Source: Aldrovandia affinis
Lineage: Eukaryota > Chordata > Actinopteri > Notacanthiformes > Halosauridae
NCBI GenBank assembly: GCA_029706075.1
Contig: JAINUG010000173.1
Span: 248,001-312,000 of the forward strand
Reading direction: 5' to 3'
DNA: 64,000 nucleotides
Position 1 is the stretch's first letter. Each line of letters begins with the position of its first letter. Both the position numbers and the translations under genes were made by a program. Positions 49,001 to 63,149 of the stretch are shown here, piece by piece. The notes under the pieces are model-generated. The model ran no database searches. It was given only the letters and a program-made list of their open reading frames with translations, and was not told the origin of the DNA.

Positions 49001-52000
49001 AGATACAAATATATATTTGTATGCTCTGTTGTGTATGTGTATGTGAGGTGAATAGGGTACCATCTTATCGGTGAGTTAAGACTGCCAATCTTTCCAAGTC
49101 CTGTTTTTAATTCTGTAGCATTTTAAGCACAGGCCAATATTACACAGTACTCCTCTCTCTTTTTTTGTCTTAAAATGATCAATAAACATATGGTTTATCT
49201 TCAGGCATTGAAGAGTTGATGACTTGAGTCTTCTCACCTTTATAAATCCAGTTCAAGCACTTAAAGTACTTAACAATTGATAACTTCTAATACATACATT
49301 GTGCTTTCCTGTCTGCAGGGATGATCATGCCAATCGAGAGGAACTCCTGATGGACAATGTCTGACTCTTCAAGCAGAAATGGTGACTACACTACATGTTG
49401 AAACTTCCTGTGTTCCCGAAGGATTGTGCCTGTGTGCATGCCTCATCCAAAGGACTTTTTAGACTCTTTCCCAATGACTCGTTGATCAACAGCACATTGT
49501 CCCTGTTTTCAGACAAGTTTGGTATACCCATCATTTTCTTTACAAGGTAAATTCTCAATGACTCTGAATTCTTGATCAACATCATGCCATTGTCATTCCA
49601 TGCTCATTAAAACATGGGTTTTTTCTTGATGATCACAGTATGGTTTTTCTCTTTCTCTTACCCATGCTACAACGATGCCTCCAAAGCGTAAATCTGATGC
49701 AGTGCTGGTGATGCATCAAAGAAAAGTAAAACAATCACTATGGAAAGTAAAGTTGAAATAATAAAGAGATCGGAGAGAGGTGAAATGCCATCAGCCATTG
49801 GGAAAGCATTAGGCTACAGCCGGTCAACAATCCGTTTTTAAAAAACAATTTAAAAAGACAAAGGGAGAATAATGGAGCATGTGAAAGGCCATGCCCCAAT
49901 GAATGCCACAATTATTATTACCAAGCAACGCAGTGGTTTAATTATTGAGATGGAAAGGCTATTGATCATTTGGATAGAAGACCAAAATCAGCGTAATATG
50001 CCTATTAGCCTTTATTTAGTGCAAGAAAATGCTCGAAGCCTTTTTTAAATGTTTTTTAACAGTACAGTACTCTATGTACATAGTTACTTTTATTATTACT
50101 GTAATATATAATAATATAATAATATAATATATATATATGCCATTTAGCAGACGCTTTTATCCAAAGCGACTTACAGTAGTGAATGCATACATTTTCAGTA
50201 TATGTAGCCCCAGTGGGGAATGCATCCACAACCTAAGCGTTGCCAACGCTGTGCTCTACCAACTGAGCCACAGAGAACCACTGTATTATTATTATTAATA
50301 TAAAGTGTTTTATATGCACAGAAAGGTAAAATAAATACCAACTGAGACACAGAGAACCACTAGAAAACCACTGTATTATTATTATGAATATAAAGTGTTT
50401 TATATGCACAGAAAGGTAAAATAAATACTATACTAAGACAAACATTTGATTAAGTGACAATTAATACTTGTTCTGACTTACATACAAATTCGACTTAATG
50501 ACAGACTTAAGAACGGATCTCATTTGTAACCCGGAGACTGCCTGTACATTTAAAAAGAAAGTTAAAAGAAACCTGAGTAAAACAAGAAATGATAACTTAG
50601 TTCTATTGAGTTGTTTGTTTAAGCGTTCTAAGCTGTACCTAAATGGTGACAATGTATCTGCATACAAGAGTTTCAACAGCCATTTTATAGTTACATTTAC
50701 AGTAGTTTACAGTAATTTAGCATTTTCACAACATTTTACTGCTCTTTGGTGCAAGGATAATTATTTAATATTTACAGTATTTTATTAATTTGATACCGTA
50801 TTTTTCAAAAGTACATTTTATTTTACCGTGTGGTCTTATTAATATTGATACTATTTTGTAGCATGAAGTGCACAATGAGTCACAATGTAATTACAGTTTT
50901 TTACAGTAGTTTTTATGCTGAAACACTGTTTTTACGTCATCTGTTACATTTAATGTAATTTACTGTAAACAAAGAGCATTTCTAAACTGTGAAATCTACG
51001 ATAATGCAAATATCATACCGTAATGCTTCAAATGTTGCCACCGTATTTTTTACAGTGAAGTTCTGGCAACCACAGCTGCCAGTTTTTTACTGTAAATTTA
51101 ACAGTTTAGTTTTTTACAGTGTAGGTTAAATTCACAATTAAATGGGTGTTTATTAAATTGGTATTTTAAGAACTGTGCATTGATTGCACAAAGATCTTGA
51201 TTTTATTTCATACATTTATATTTTGATATTAATAATGAGGGTTACATGCATTGGTGTTACGCTTCTTAAAAACGTACTCATATTATTTAATTTTAATGAC
51301 AATATTGTCATTTTAGAGTTTGAACAATAAGTAGCTTACCAATTAGTCAAATTACCATTGCTCGACAGGTGTTTTATTCCATTGATTAACAAACAAGTTA
51401 CTCTGGTTTGGGATGACAAACCATTCCCTCAATCAGCACGCCATAATTTTCATGCTCTATAAAGCTTTATGCAGTGCATGTGCTTGTCACAATACAATTC
51501 TCAACAGCCTGCTGAGAGCACAGGGTCCAAGCTATGGAGGAAATGGTGTGTCAATATAAATTAATGAAATAAAAAGTGAAATGTCAACATAAATAATTAA
51601 ATCCTTTTGTTTAGTTTTTTCAGATTTTTTCACGTTTTTCTCCCAATTTGGTAGCCAATTGAACCCTCTATTTATTTTGGTTTACCCTCCCCATATGAGT
51701 ACGCCACTCATATCTACGAGGCAAGCTAATTCTCAGAGTGCAGCGAACTCCGCTTCCTTCAAGATGGAATTCGCCCACCCACGTTCTGGAGACTCCCTTG
51801 CGTGCTTCACGGTGGAGAGACAGGTTTCAAACTGCATCCCTGACAGGCAGCGTACATCGTATCGGACCAGCCAAAATACGGTGCGTTAGACCGCTACACT
51901 ATCTGCCACCATAAATAATTACATCTAAAACATTTCATTATTTATTTCTTCATTTTCACATTTCATTATTTATATATTTATTTATGCATTGAATTAATTC

Positions 52001-55000
52001 ATTAATATTGCCACCTTTTGTTCTGTGGTGTGAAATAGGAAATAATTAAATCCATCAAAGCCAGTGGGCGGGATCTAACATTCGATTGGTTACATTTTGT
52101 AAAACATCTACTACAACCCATTTAGTCTGGATCAGTCAATATTAGTTGTTGATGACCACCATGTGATCAAACACAAGCTTGCTTAGTGTAGAGAACACTA
52201 GCGAAGTACCTGTAAAATCTTTGCTGCTTTGTGACAGTATCAGTGTGCCAGCATGTCGAAAATCTGCCCTGAACTACTATAGTATGTATAGTACTGTGGG
52301 GGGGCGGCGAACTGTGCCAAAAATGGGGCAAATAATCGGACAAAGGAGGTGGCTGATGTGTCGATGGAGGTCAATTATCCAGCAAATGCTACGCCCATTG
52401 ACACACCTAGGCTACTCACCTACTGGAATTGCTAGGCAATTCACTGATATGCCTGTGCAGGTGACTGAGAGAAGCAACTGGCAAATACTCCTATACAAGG
52501 TAGGCTATTGGCACAGGGTCACCCACCAAAGTTTCTGCAAGATTGGTAGCTGAAATTGGTATAGCTGAATTTTTGTCACACTTCAGCTGCCAAGCTTGTA
52601 TAAAATTAAGACCAGTTAGCCAGCTCTCCTGTTAAATATTGTCAAAAACAACAGCCTGAAAACCTATTAAATGACTTTTCCCATCTTTATTTACACATTT
52701 TACCCTACAAAATTCTCCATTTCTGAACATTAATTAAACATTTTAAAAACTACAATAACATGGATTGATAAGTCTACACCTCGCTTATCATGCCAAGGAA
52801 CTTTCAGAAGATGTGAGGGTCCGCCCGGGATCTTCTCGGGTTCATCATTAGATGTCGTTATTTGTTACCTTTTCTGTTGCTTTGTCCTGTTTAGTCTCGT
52901 GTATTTTGTTAATTGTTTCATTGAGTTAATTGTCCCGTGATTTGTTAATTGTTTATTGATTGTTTTAGTGTTTCCATCTGTGACTTGTTGTCCCTGATTG
53001 TTTTTTGTGATTAGTTTCAGTAATGTCACCTGTGTCTGAATATAATATATGGATTGCCTGCTTAGATGGCTAGTGAAATACTTGCTAGTAAAATAAAAAT
53101 CGTGTCATCGGAGACAGATCCATATATTATATTCGTAGCTGTAATGAAATGACTTCCATATATTATATTCATAGCTAGGCAGCTAACTTAGCTGTACAGC
53201 TGAACAGACAATGCATATTATTATCTTCGTAGCTAGCTGGCTATATAATTCATATATTATGTTCGTAGCTAGCCAGCTAGCTAGTTTTACAGCTGAGCAA
53301 GCAATGGTTATTCGTAGCTAACCACCTAGCTGTAATGTAATGACTTCCATATATTATATTCATAGCTAGCCAGCTAACTTAACTGTACAGCTGAACAGAC
53401 AATGCATATTATTATCTTCGTAGCTAGCTGGCTATATAATTATAATATAATTATATATTATAATTCATATATTATGTTCATAGCAAGGCAGCTAACTTAG
53501 CTGTACAGCTTATCGTAGCTAAATAAATGACATCACCCGGACAGGTTTCTCACCCGGACACATTCTTCCGGGTTTTCTCACTCATCAGGAATTCCTGAGA
53601 CTCGTCATTCTGGCATGACAGCAACACAATCCAAAATTCCACCATCGTCCAAGCTGGATGACATTCAAGAAGAGACTGACACATTCTGGCTAATGACAGC
53701 ACCACCAGGACTTTATGGCAAATGTGTGAGTGGTCAATGTGTGCATGTGTCAAGAAGACAGAAAGCATATAACCCAAAGAACACCATCCCTACTGTAAAG
53801 CATGGGGGTGTTTCTTATGACCAGGAACTGGGAAAATGGATGGAGCAAAATACAGAAAAATTATTGAGGAAGTTTCATAAAGATAATCCTGTGTGATGAA
53901 TGTTCTCTTGCAATAATTTATTTTACATAATGTATGTATTATGTCTCCCATGGGTACTATATTACCCCCCTAAAGTAAAGTATAATTTCAATAGGTAAAT
54001 GTAAATGTATTTAGCCCAACATTAATAGGCATTTCATGCAAGTTAGGTTAGATTCCTGACATCATGTCTCTGGAGGGCCATGCCCCTTGATGTGGTTGTT
54101 CAGATGACTCTGATGTGGTCATTCAAGTATTAATTTAACCTGAAATCATTTGGTCTGTGCAGTGTTGTGACTGGACTTTGAATTTTGGGCAGGGCATGAC
54201 TTTCATACTGGATTGCTTTGCCAATGCTCAGTTCTACAAATGGGTACAATTTAAGTAGTCTATGGCTAGGGCGCCTGCCAAGCAAGTACATACAATATGA
54301 CTTCTGAGATACAAATGCATTGGGAATGGAGATCATTACAAAGCCTGAAATGGTTGTAACTTTGAAAGTGATGTCAAAATACATCACTTTGAAAATAATT
54401 TAAATTCTAATTGATTGAAATGATTATATACATTAATCATCTTAATTTTTAAATAATCACTTACCTTCCTCCGGTCCTCCGCAGCCTCTAGTCTCTTCTG
54501 AAGTTCATCTACAGATATGTCCTTCCTCTTTGGGTGGGGGGCGAGCAGCTGGGGCCGGTCTGGAGACAGGTCAGCGGGCGCCTTGAGGATCACCTCAAAG
54601 GACTGTCCCGAGAGACGTTTGTTAATAGGCTTCACCTCCATGTCTGCTAAAGTGGACCAGAGGAGACAGAAACAGCAAGGATAACATTACATAACATACA
54701 TACACATTGTTATATAGCCTTAAAATCTGTTTGTGATTTAATTAGCTACACATGTGTAACAATGATTTGTGTGGTTTATGTAAGTACACGTGTAACAAAA
54801 TATGTAACAAAAATTGTACATTCTGTAAGTACATACAGTGGGGTCCAAAGGTCTGAGTCCAAGACTACCAAGAACCATAGGTATATGGTAAGTACAATGC
54901 ATGAACATTGTGGTAGATACAGCTGGTTAACTCCTTAAAAAGTAAAAAGTAGATAATGTACTGTATGTTTTAGCCATATACAGATATCATATTTCATAAA

Positions 55001-58000
55001 TCCACAGTGTTCCGAAATTGATATATTAGTGTCAGAATGGCAAATATAAATTGGGTCAGATTCTTTAAAATTGTATAATACACTGGAAAGGTCTGCAGCT
55101 GGCTTGTTGTTACCAATGACCACTTTCTTTACTTCTCACCGAAATAATATTTCTTACATATCATGGCTCTGAAGTGTAAGAAAAATGTCATGAAAAGCCA
55201 TTTCACTCGCTCAAATTTGTCAATCAAAGTTATGGACAAGGTGTTTTGCACTTAGATTGAATTCCAGACTAATTTCACCCAGGGAGCTTGATACTAACCT
55301 CCATACTGGTAGATGCTGTTTGTATGGGGCTGTGTCGTGAAGCAGGAGCATATCAGAGACAGCACAGACATTTCCTTCATTTTCTCCTTGTAAGCTGAAA
55401 AACAGGAGACAGACTGTCAGAGCAATGCACACAATGCATGTCAGTACTTACTTACTTATGCCTATTACCCCGCCTGAGGCATAGGCCGTCAACAAGAGTC
55501 CTCCAAGCATCCCGGTCCTGGGCCAACTTCTCCAGCTGTCCCCAAGAGTGGCCCATCCTCTTGACATCTGCCTCCAAGTCTCGACACCAAGTATTTCGTG
55601 GTCTACCTCTATTTCTCTTCCCTTGGGGGTTCCTTTTGAGGGATTGTCTTGTGATGTTTAAGCCTGGTTTATGGAGAGTATGACCGATCCATCTCCAACG
55701 CCGTTGGAGAATCTCTTCCTCTGCTGGCTGCTGTTTTGTTTGTTCCCATAGGGCTTTGTTGCTGATGGTGTTAGGCCAGCAAACCTGGAGGATTCGTCTC
55801 AGGCAGGTGTTAATGAAGGTTTGAATTTTCTTCATAGTGGTGGCAGTGGTCCTCCATGTCTCGGCGCCGTATAATAAGACTGACTTCATGTTGGTGTTAA
55901 AGATTCTGATCTTGGTTGTGATGGAAAGGTCTCTTGAGTTCCAGATGGTTTTTAGTTGGATAAAAGCTGCTCTGGCTTTGCCAATTCTGGCTTTGACATC
56001 AGCGTCTGTTCCTCCTTGCTTGTTGACCATGCTGCCCAAGTAGGTGAAGTCGTCTACCTCCTCCAGTACTTCCCCTTCCAGCATGATGGGTGGTGTGTTC
56101 TCAGCATTGACCTTCATGACCTTGCTCTTCCCTCTGTGGATGTTTAGCCCCAGACAGACTGAGTTGTTTGCAATGGTGATGGTCTTTTCCTGCATCTGCT
56201 GCTGGGTGTGCGAGAGAAGGGCCAGGTCGTCTGCAAAGTCAAGTTCTTTTAGTTGAGTCCATGGCGTCCATTGTATGCCATTTCGCTTCTCTGCTGTTGA
56301 TTGCTTCATAACCCAATCTATAGCCAGCAGGAACAAAAATGGTGACAGCAAACAACCCTGTCTCACTCCTGTTTTTATTTGGAAGACATCAGTGGGTTTA
56401 CCGCCATGGATTACTCTGCAGGTCATCCCCTCGTACGAGTTCTTAATGATGTTGGTGTACTTCTCTGGCACGCCGTAGTGTCTGAGAAGCTTCCAGAGGA
56501 TCGCTTGATCAAGATCAAAGAGTCTTTTCGTAGTCAATGAAGTTCACGACTAGGGGTGAATTCCACTCCAGTGACTGCTCCAGGATTATGCGCAGAGTTG
56601 CAATCTGGTCTGTGCAAGATCTGCCCTTGCGGAAGCCAGCCTGCTGATCTCGTAGCTGTGGGTCCACAACGTCCTTCATCCTGTCCAGTATGATCCTATT
56701 GAATACTTTGCCTGGGATGGATAGTAGTGTAATCCCTCTGTAGTTTGCACATAGGCTCAGATCACCCTTCTTTGGTAAGTTGATGAGGCAACCCTCCTTC
56801 CATTCAGATGGGATGTGTTCTCCTTCCCATATCTTCTTGAAAAGAGGATTTAATAGCTCTACTGTGGTCTCGATGTCGGCCTTCAACGCCTCTGCTGGAA
56901 TACCGTCGGGTCCTGCAGCCTTGCCATTTCTTAGCTTCTTAATGGCTTTTCGGATCTCTTCCTTTGTTGGTACGCTGCAGTCTATTGGCAGATCACAGTC
57001 AGCTTGTTGAATATCTGGTGGGTCCTGTGGTGCTGGTCTGTTTAGTAGTTCCTCAAAATATTCCATCCATCTTCTCTTTTGCCCTTCCTCTCCAATGATT
57101 GGCTTTCCTTCTTTGTCTTTTACTGGTCTTTCTGGTTTACTGAACTTTCCAGACAGCTTCTTAGTAGTGGCATACAGGTCTTTCATGTTTCCATATCTAG
57201 CTGCTTCTTCAGCTTCTGCCGCAAGGGTCTCCACATAGATCATCTTGTCTGCTTTGATGCTTTTCTTAGCACTCTTTGTGGCATCTGCATGCTGTTTTTG
57301 TGCTTTGGACTTCTCTGATCTTGTGTGGCTGTTGTTCATTTGCGCCTTCTTCTGTTTTCTCTCCTCTATCTTCCGCAGTGACTCCAATGATATCCATTCC
57401 TTGTGGTTTTGTTTTCTTTGGCCCAGTACTTCTTCGCAAGTTGTCTTTACTGCTTCCTTCACCGCCTTCCACTTCTCATCGATGTTTTCCTCCTCTTCCA
57501 TCAGCTCTTGTAGGACTTGGAACCTGTTCCTGAGTGTGATTTTGTATTCCTCTTGCTTTGTTGGATCTCTCAAAAGTGCTGTATTGAATTTGTCTCGCTG
57601 GTTCTTCTCTCCTGTCCAGTTTCTCTTGAATTTTAGCTTCAAGCGGGCAACCAGAAGATGATGGTCTGAAGCGATATCAGCTCCTCTCCTAACGCGTACA
57701 TCTTGGAGGGATCTCCTGAATTTCTTTGTAATGCACACATGGTCTATCTGGTTTTCAGTGGAAAGGTTTGGGGATACCCATGTGGCTTTGTGTATCTTTC
57801 TGTGAGGGAAAATGCTTCCGCCAATGACCAGGTTGTTGGTGGCGCATAGGTCTGCAAACCTCTCCCCATTGTCATTCATTTCTCCTAGGCCATGCTGCCC
57901 CATGATTCCCTCATAGCCCCTGTTGTCACCTCCAATCTTGGCGTTAAGGTCTCCCATTACACTGGTGATGTCTCTTCCTGAGTTGTTCTGAATGATGGTT

Positions 58001-61000
58001 TGCAGTCTGCTGTAGTATTCTTCCTTACTCTTTTCATCGCTGTCATTTGTAGGCGCGTAGCACTGGATGATGTTCATGTTGATTTTGTCCTTCCTGGTTC
58101 TGAAGGAAGCTGCAATAGTCCTAGGACCATGTGCCTCCCATCCAATGAGTGCTCTCTGAGCTGTCTTGGACAGCATCAAAGCCACTCCCTGCGTGTGGTG
58201 TGCGTCATCCTCCTCATGGCCTGAGTACAGAAGCATCTCTCCTGTGGCAAGCCTCTTCCGGCCGGATCCAGTCCATCTTGATTCACTAATTCCGAGTATT
58301 GCAAGATCGTAGTTCCTCATCTCGGCAGCGACTTGTGCAGTCTTTCCTGCTTCGTACATGGTCCTTACATTCCATGTTCCAATGTTGGTGACAGCCTTCG
58401 TTGAAAGAATCGTGATCGGCAGTGTAGCTTCCGGATTCCGGCTTTCACTACACAGCGTCATACTACCTCCTGGTGAAGGTCCATCTTCTCCCAGGCCTGA
58501 AATTTGTTTTTCTCTTGTTGACGTATCTGTAACTAGTGCTTTTTTTCCAGGGTGGGGAAGTTAACCCCACGCCCAACCCCCAACCTGGAGGACCAGGGGA
58601 CTGCTTCGTCTGCCTCCTACCCCTTGACCTGTCTGGTTTGGTTGAACCTGCCGGGGGTATACACCCCCTCCAGCCTAGCTCTCAGGGTCATCGGAGTACG
58701 CAAGCCTCTCCACCACAACAAGGTGCAGTTCCATGGAGAGGAATTTGTCAGTAGTCATACAATATGAAAAAGCACTAATCACAGAAAGCTGCATTGGAGT
58801 TTCAGTCAGTTATTTTACCAATGATGCAAATACTGATGGCCTAGGGAAATGTGTGTATGACCCAAAATGCCATTACTATTTGATCAATGTGTACAGGTTT
58901 GGAAATGTCACACACCATTTTTAATTCATTTTTGTAATTTATTTAGTATCCCTTTGTTGAATTACCTTCCCTTTCTTAGTACCTGCTCTTACTATTTCAA
59001 TTTAAAAAAAGTTTATTCACCTTTGTACCATTTACCATTATAAAAAGTCTCAGTCTTGGATGCTGATTGGTCAACCAGCCTTCCTAGCAGTGCCAAAGTA
59101 AGCAGTGTAACAATGTAAACAGCCGACTATAATAACAATGGACTGTTAACATCACAGTCTCCTTGGCTCCAGATACTAGAAGTGTGCTTACCAGCGTTTC
59201 ACTTATTTGTGTGTGAAGAAGAAAATAACTGTTCAATACAACAATAAAGAATGAAATGAATGCTAGTGTGGAAGGCTTCGGTCTCTGCAACAATGCCAGA
59301 GCAGCGTTGCCTGGTTTTGCCACAGTACTGCTGTGGATGACTTTTGGGACAGTTAGACTTTCCGTAGGCCAGGTTGGCAATCTTGCAGATTGCACGATTG
59401 TGAGAAGGTGCGAGTTATTGGCCAGGAAGGCTGATCCCAAAGGTCTTAATGAATCAATTAGTGTTAATTGGTGTGGATGTCAAGTGAGGAATTGACTTGA
59501 CTGATTGTGTGTGAGTACATGAGTGAACGGCAGAGCGGGTGATGGTCTCACGAGCCCCATCTGAGCCGGACAGAAATTACGTGTATTTAATTTAATTCCT
59601 GTGTGTGTGGGAAGAAAGCGAGAGAGGGGGCACACTGAAATAGTGGGGTGCCTCTCTCTCTGGGTGATTGTGAAGAGAGAGAGGGCTCACACTGAAATAG
59701 TGTGTAACTGTGTAATTGTGGAGAACTGAAGACTGAAAAGTTTGAGTGTCTATGTGTCCATGAGTTGGGAAGCACTTGAAAAGTCATTGAATGTGTGTGT
59801 GCCTGTCTAAGTTAGAGGAAATCGGGATGAAGAAGGTGCATATGTTTAATGGTGTTAAATGTATAATAGTGATAAATGTGGGGGAAACACTGAAAAGTTG
59901 TGACCTTCCATGTCGTGTTCAGTTCAAACACAATACACACAAAGTCCTCATCCTAGTTGCCGCAAAGCTTTAGGCTGAAAACAACAAACTACAGTAACAA
60001 ACGAAATAAACAACTATATTAAAGTCCGCTTACTCCGAGGTGGGAATCCCCTTCCGGGGAACAACACTGTTTAATTTATTCCTGCTCTCCCACTGTTTCT
60101 CTCTTCCATGTCTGTGAGAGAGACGAAAAATGAGATCTGGTCTTCCGCAAAACACTCCAGGTCACTGTTTAATTTATTCCTGCTCTCCCACTGTTTCTCT
60201 CTTCCAGGTCTGGGAGAGGTTGTGATTGTAGGTGATTTCAGTATACATATGGATAAGGATAGTGATCCCCTAGGAACAGCCATTGTTTCTATTACTGACT
60301 GTTTTGTACAGAATATTTTTTGGCCTACCCACTACTATAGCCATACCTAAGACCTAGGACTATCCTACGGCTTTAATGTTTTTAATCTTACCATTGCTCC
60401 CCATAATCCTGGATTATCTAATCATTTCCTTATTACACTTGAAGTCCAGGCAACCAGCCCATCTACATGAGAACTTACACATTATTATAGCTGGTCGTTA
60501 AACCCTTCAACTATTCCAGAGTTTATAAATATGCTCCCAGATCCATTCTTCTCCAGCAAAGAAAATGCTGATGAATCATCACTGGACCAGTTAACTAACC
60601 GGCTTTCTTCTACTTTAAGAAGCACCCTCGATGTGGTTGCCCCTCTTAAAAGAATCAAACATAGTCAGAAGAAACTTGCTCCTTGGTACAGTGATATTAC
60701 CCGTGCCCTGAAGCAGTCAGCTGAAGACAGCTGGAGTGAAGGATAGCTTTCTTCAATACAAGCAAGCCATTGCATCTCTTAGATCTGCCTATTTCTCAAA
60801 TTTGATTGAGCAAAATAAATATAACTCAAGATTCCTGTTTAACACCATAGACAAATTGACTAAAAACAATCGCCACAAAATAGAAGCTATCTCACTAATT
60901 TCAGTAGTAAGGATTAGACCATAAAATTACCATTAGAAACCTGGGGCCATATGTTTCAAGCCACTCAAAGTAAAAAAATTGTCTCAAGTGTAACTTAACT

Positions 61001-63114
61001 GTAATAATTGGTGACTTTTACTCCTACACTGAAATGTAAGAATAAAGGAGATTTATCTAATTTATCTTGATTTAAAAATATTCTTTAACTGTCAGGTATT
61101 TAAGAGACCTCTGGAGCTCTCTTAACTTGGCTAGGAGTAGGCAAGATGGCACAGTTGTGAAGACGGAGATGTGCACGCACCTTCCAAGACAGGAAGAATG
61201 ATTTAGAAATGTTTTATGATGAACAGTTAATCAAATGTTATCATTTAGATCGTCAGGTAATCCCCTTTGTCACTGATCTTGTGCGGAATGTAATATTGCC
61301 AGCAACTTTGAGAAGTAGTGCAGTTTCAGCAGAGATACAAGTTATTTTAATACTGCACTTCCTAGCCACAGGGAAAATGCAATTAAGTAATGCTAATGAT
61401 TTGGGACCACCACAATACACCAGCAGTGTGACAGCCCTTGTAGCATAGTTGTATATGTATTATGTAGTTGTATATAAATGTTTTATTCACAACTTATTTT
61501 GAGTATTGAGCTACAATACTTTTATAATTGAGTACCAACCTTAATACGATCTGCAGTTTGAGTAGTCCAGCATCCTGAGAGTCGCTCATTCCACTGATTG
61601 TGGCATTATTTTCTCAGAGGATGTGGATGCAAAAAAAGATTTAGTTTAAGCTATGTCTCCTTCTCTACACAGTGCTCCTTGAGACACATTGATCCCAGAA
61701 TGCACTGCTCCATGTTATATTTGGGATTTCTCTTCTGGAAAAATAACAATCCCACAATGCACTGCTCAGCGCTGACTCATCAGTGAACTCCCAGAGTATG
61801 TGTGTGTGTGTCTATGCACGCATGCGTCAGAACAGTATATTTCACACCCACACTGTCTTTTTGATCACACATAGTTGAAGGAATGTCAGGCAATCCCTGT
61901 TGCATTGCATTCTCTTCACAACCCTACATTTATTTTTATTTTTGTTTATGATTTTATCCCGTTTTTCTTCCAATTTGGTAACCAATTGCACCCGCTATTT
62001 TTCAGGTCAATCCCTCCCTCATAGTTTGCTGCTGTAGCCCTGTGACCAGCGGCGACGAAGGCTATCGTCTCCTCTGAGACGGCACTTGCCAAGCCGACGA
62101 CCGTAACTCCGGCACCCCAGAGCCACTCCTCTGTGCAGCAAATGTCTTGTCGGCTTCCCTGCCCCCTCCCTGGGGCGGACGCCCAATTTCCGCCCCCGGT
62201 GGCACTCCCGGCCACCGTTGGACATTGAAACCACTAGACCATGCGAGAGGCCCACAACCCTACATTTTTGTTGTCTCCTTTATTCCTGTTTTTTTCTTTT
62301 TCCTTGCTTTTTTTCTTTCTATCATTATGGAAAATTCATGTATTTCAATGCATGATAAAATATGATATCCAGAGGAATATATGAGGGATAAGTGCCAAAA
62401 TATTTGAAATATTCCAAAACATGTTAAATAATTGTAATTCTGATATATGCCATTTAATTCGTATGTTACAGAATACATTTTACAATTTTTATAAAATACA
62501 ACAATATATCTATGATATACAGCTACATTAAAAGGACAAATAGATATATTTGTGATATATTTTCTTTTTATGTTGTTAGGGTGCATTTATTCATTTTTCT
62601 TTTTCCTTGTTTAATCCCCTCTCTCTCTTCCTTTCTTCCTCATCTGGTTGTGAATGTTTGACTCAATTGCCGTCTGGCCATTAGGGTAGTGAAAGTGGTG
62701 TCCCATGTCTACCGTCTGCTGTCGGTCAGTCTTTTCATCAGATTAATGAAAGGATCGCCCCTGGTGACAGCAGCACAGGAGCATGAGCAATCCTCATCTC
62801 CCTCTCATTTAAATCCGTTTTTTAAAGAGTGGATTAAAGATTAAAGGACTGAGTTTATTTTTACCATTCAACTTGATTCCCTGACTGCTCCTCAATCCCA
62901 CCTTCACCAAATCGTTCACACACACACCCACTTCAGACTCATATACAAGACAACTACTTTCTGTCTCTCCCTCTCTCTTTCTCTTTCTCTCTCTCTCCCT
63001 CTTTTCTTCTTTTGCTCCATCTCTCACACACACCAAGTCACATCCAGACTCATAAACAGGCCAATATCTCTTTCTTTCATCTTTCTCTTTCCCTTTCCTT
63101 ATCTCTCTCTCTCA

Positions 63115-63149
<35 letters not shown>

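Noticed and set aside
48250-49660. Recurring TGATGAT words suggesting C/D snoRNAs
   Set aside because: No properly spaced C and D boxes with a closing stem were found.
57245-57661. 138-codon plus-strand frame
   Set aside because: It is the antisense shadow of the RTE-type LINE protein.
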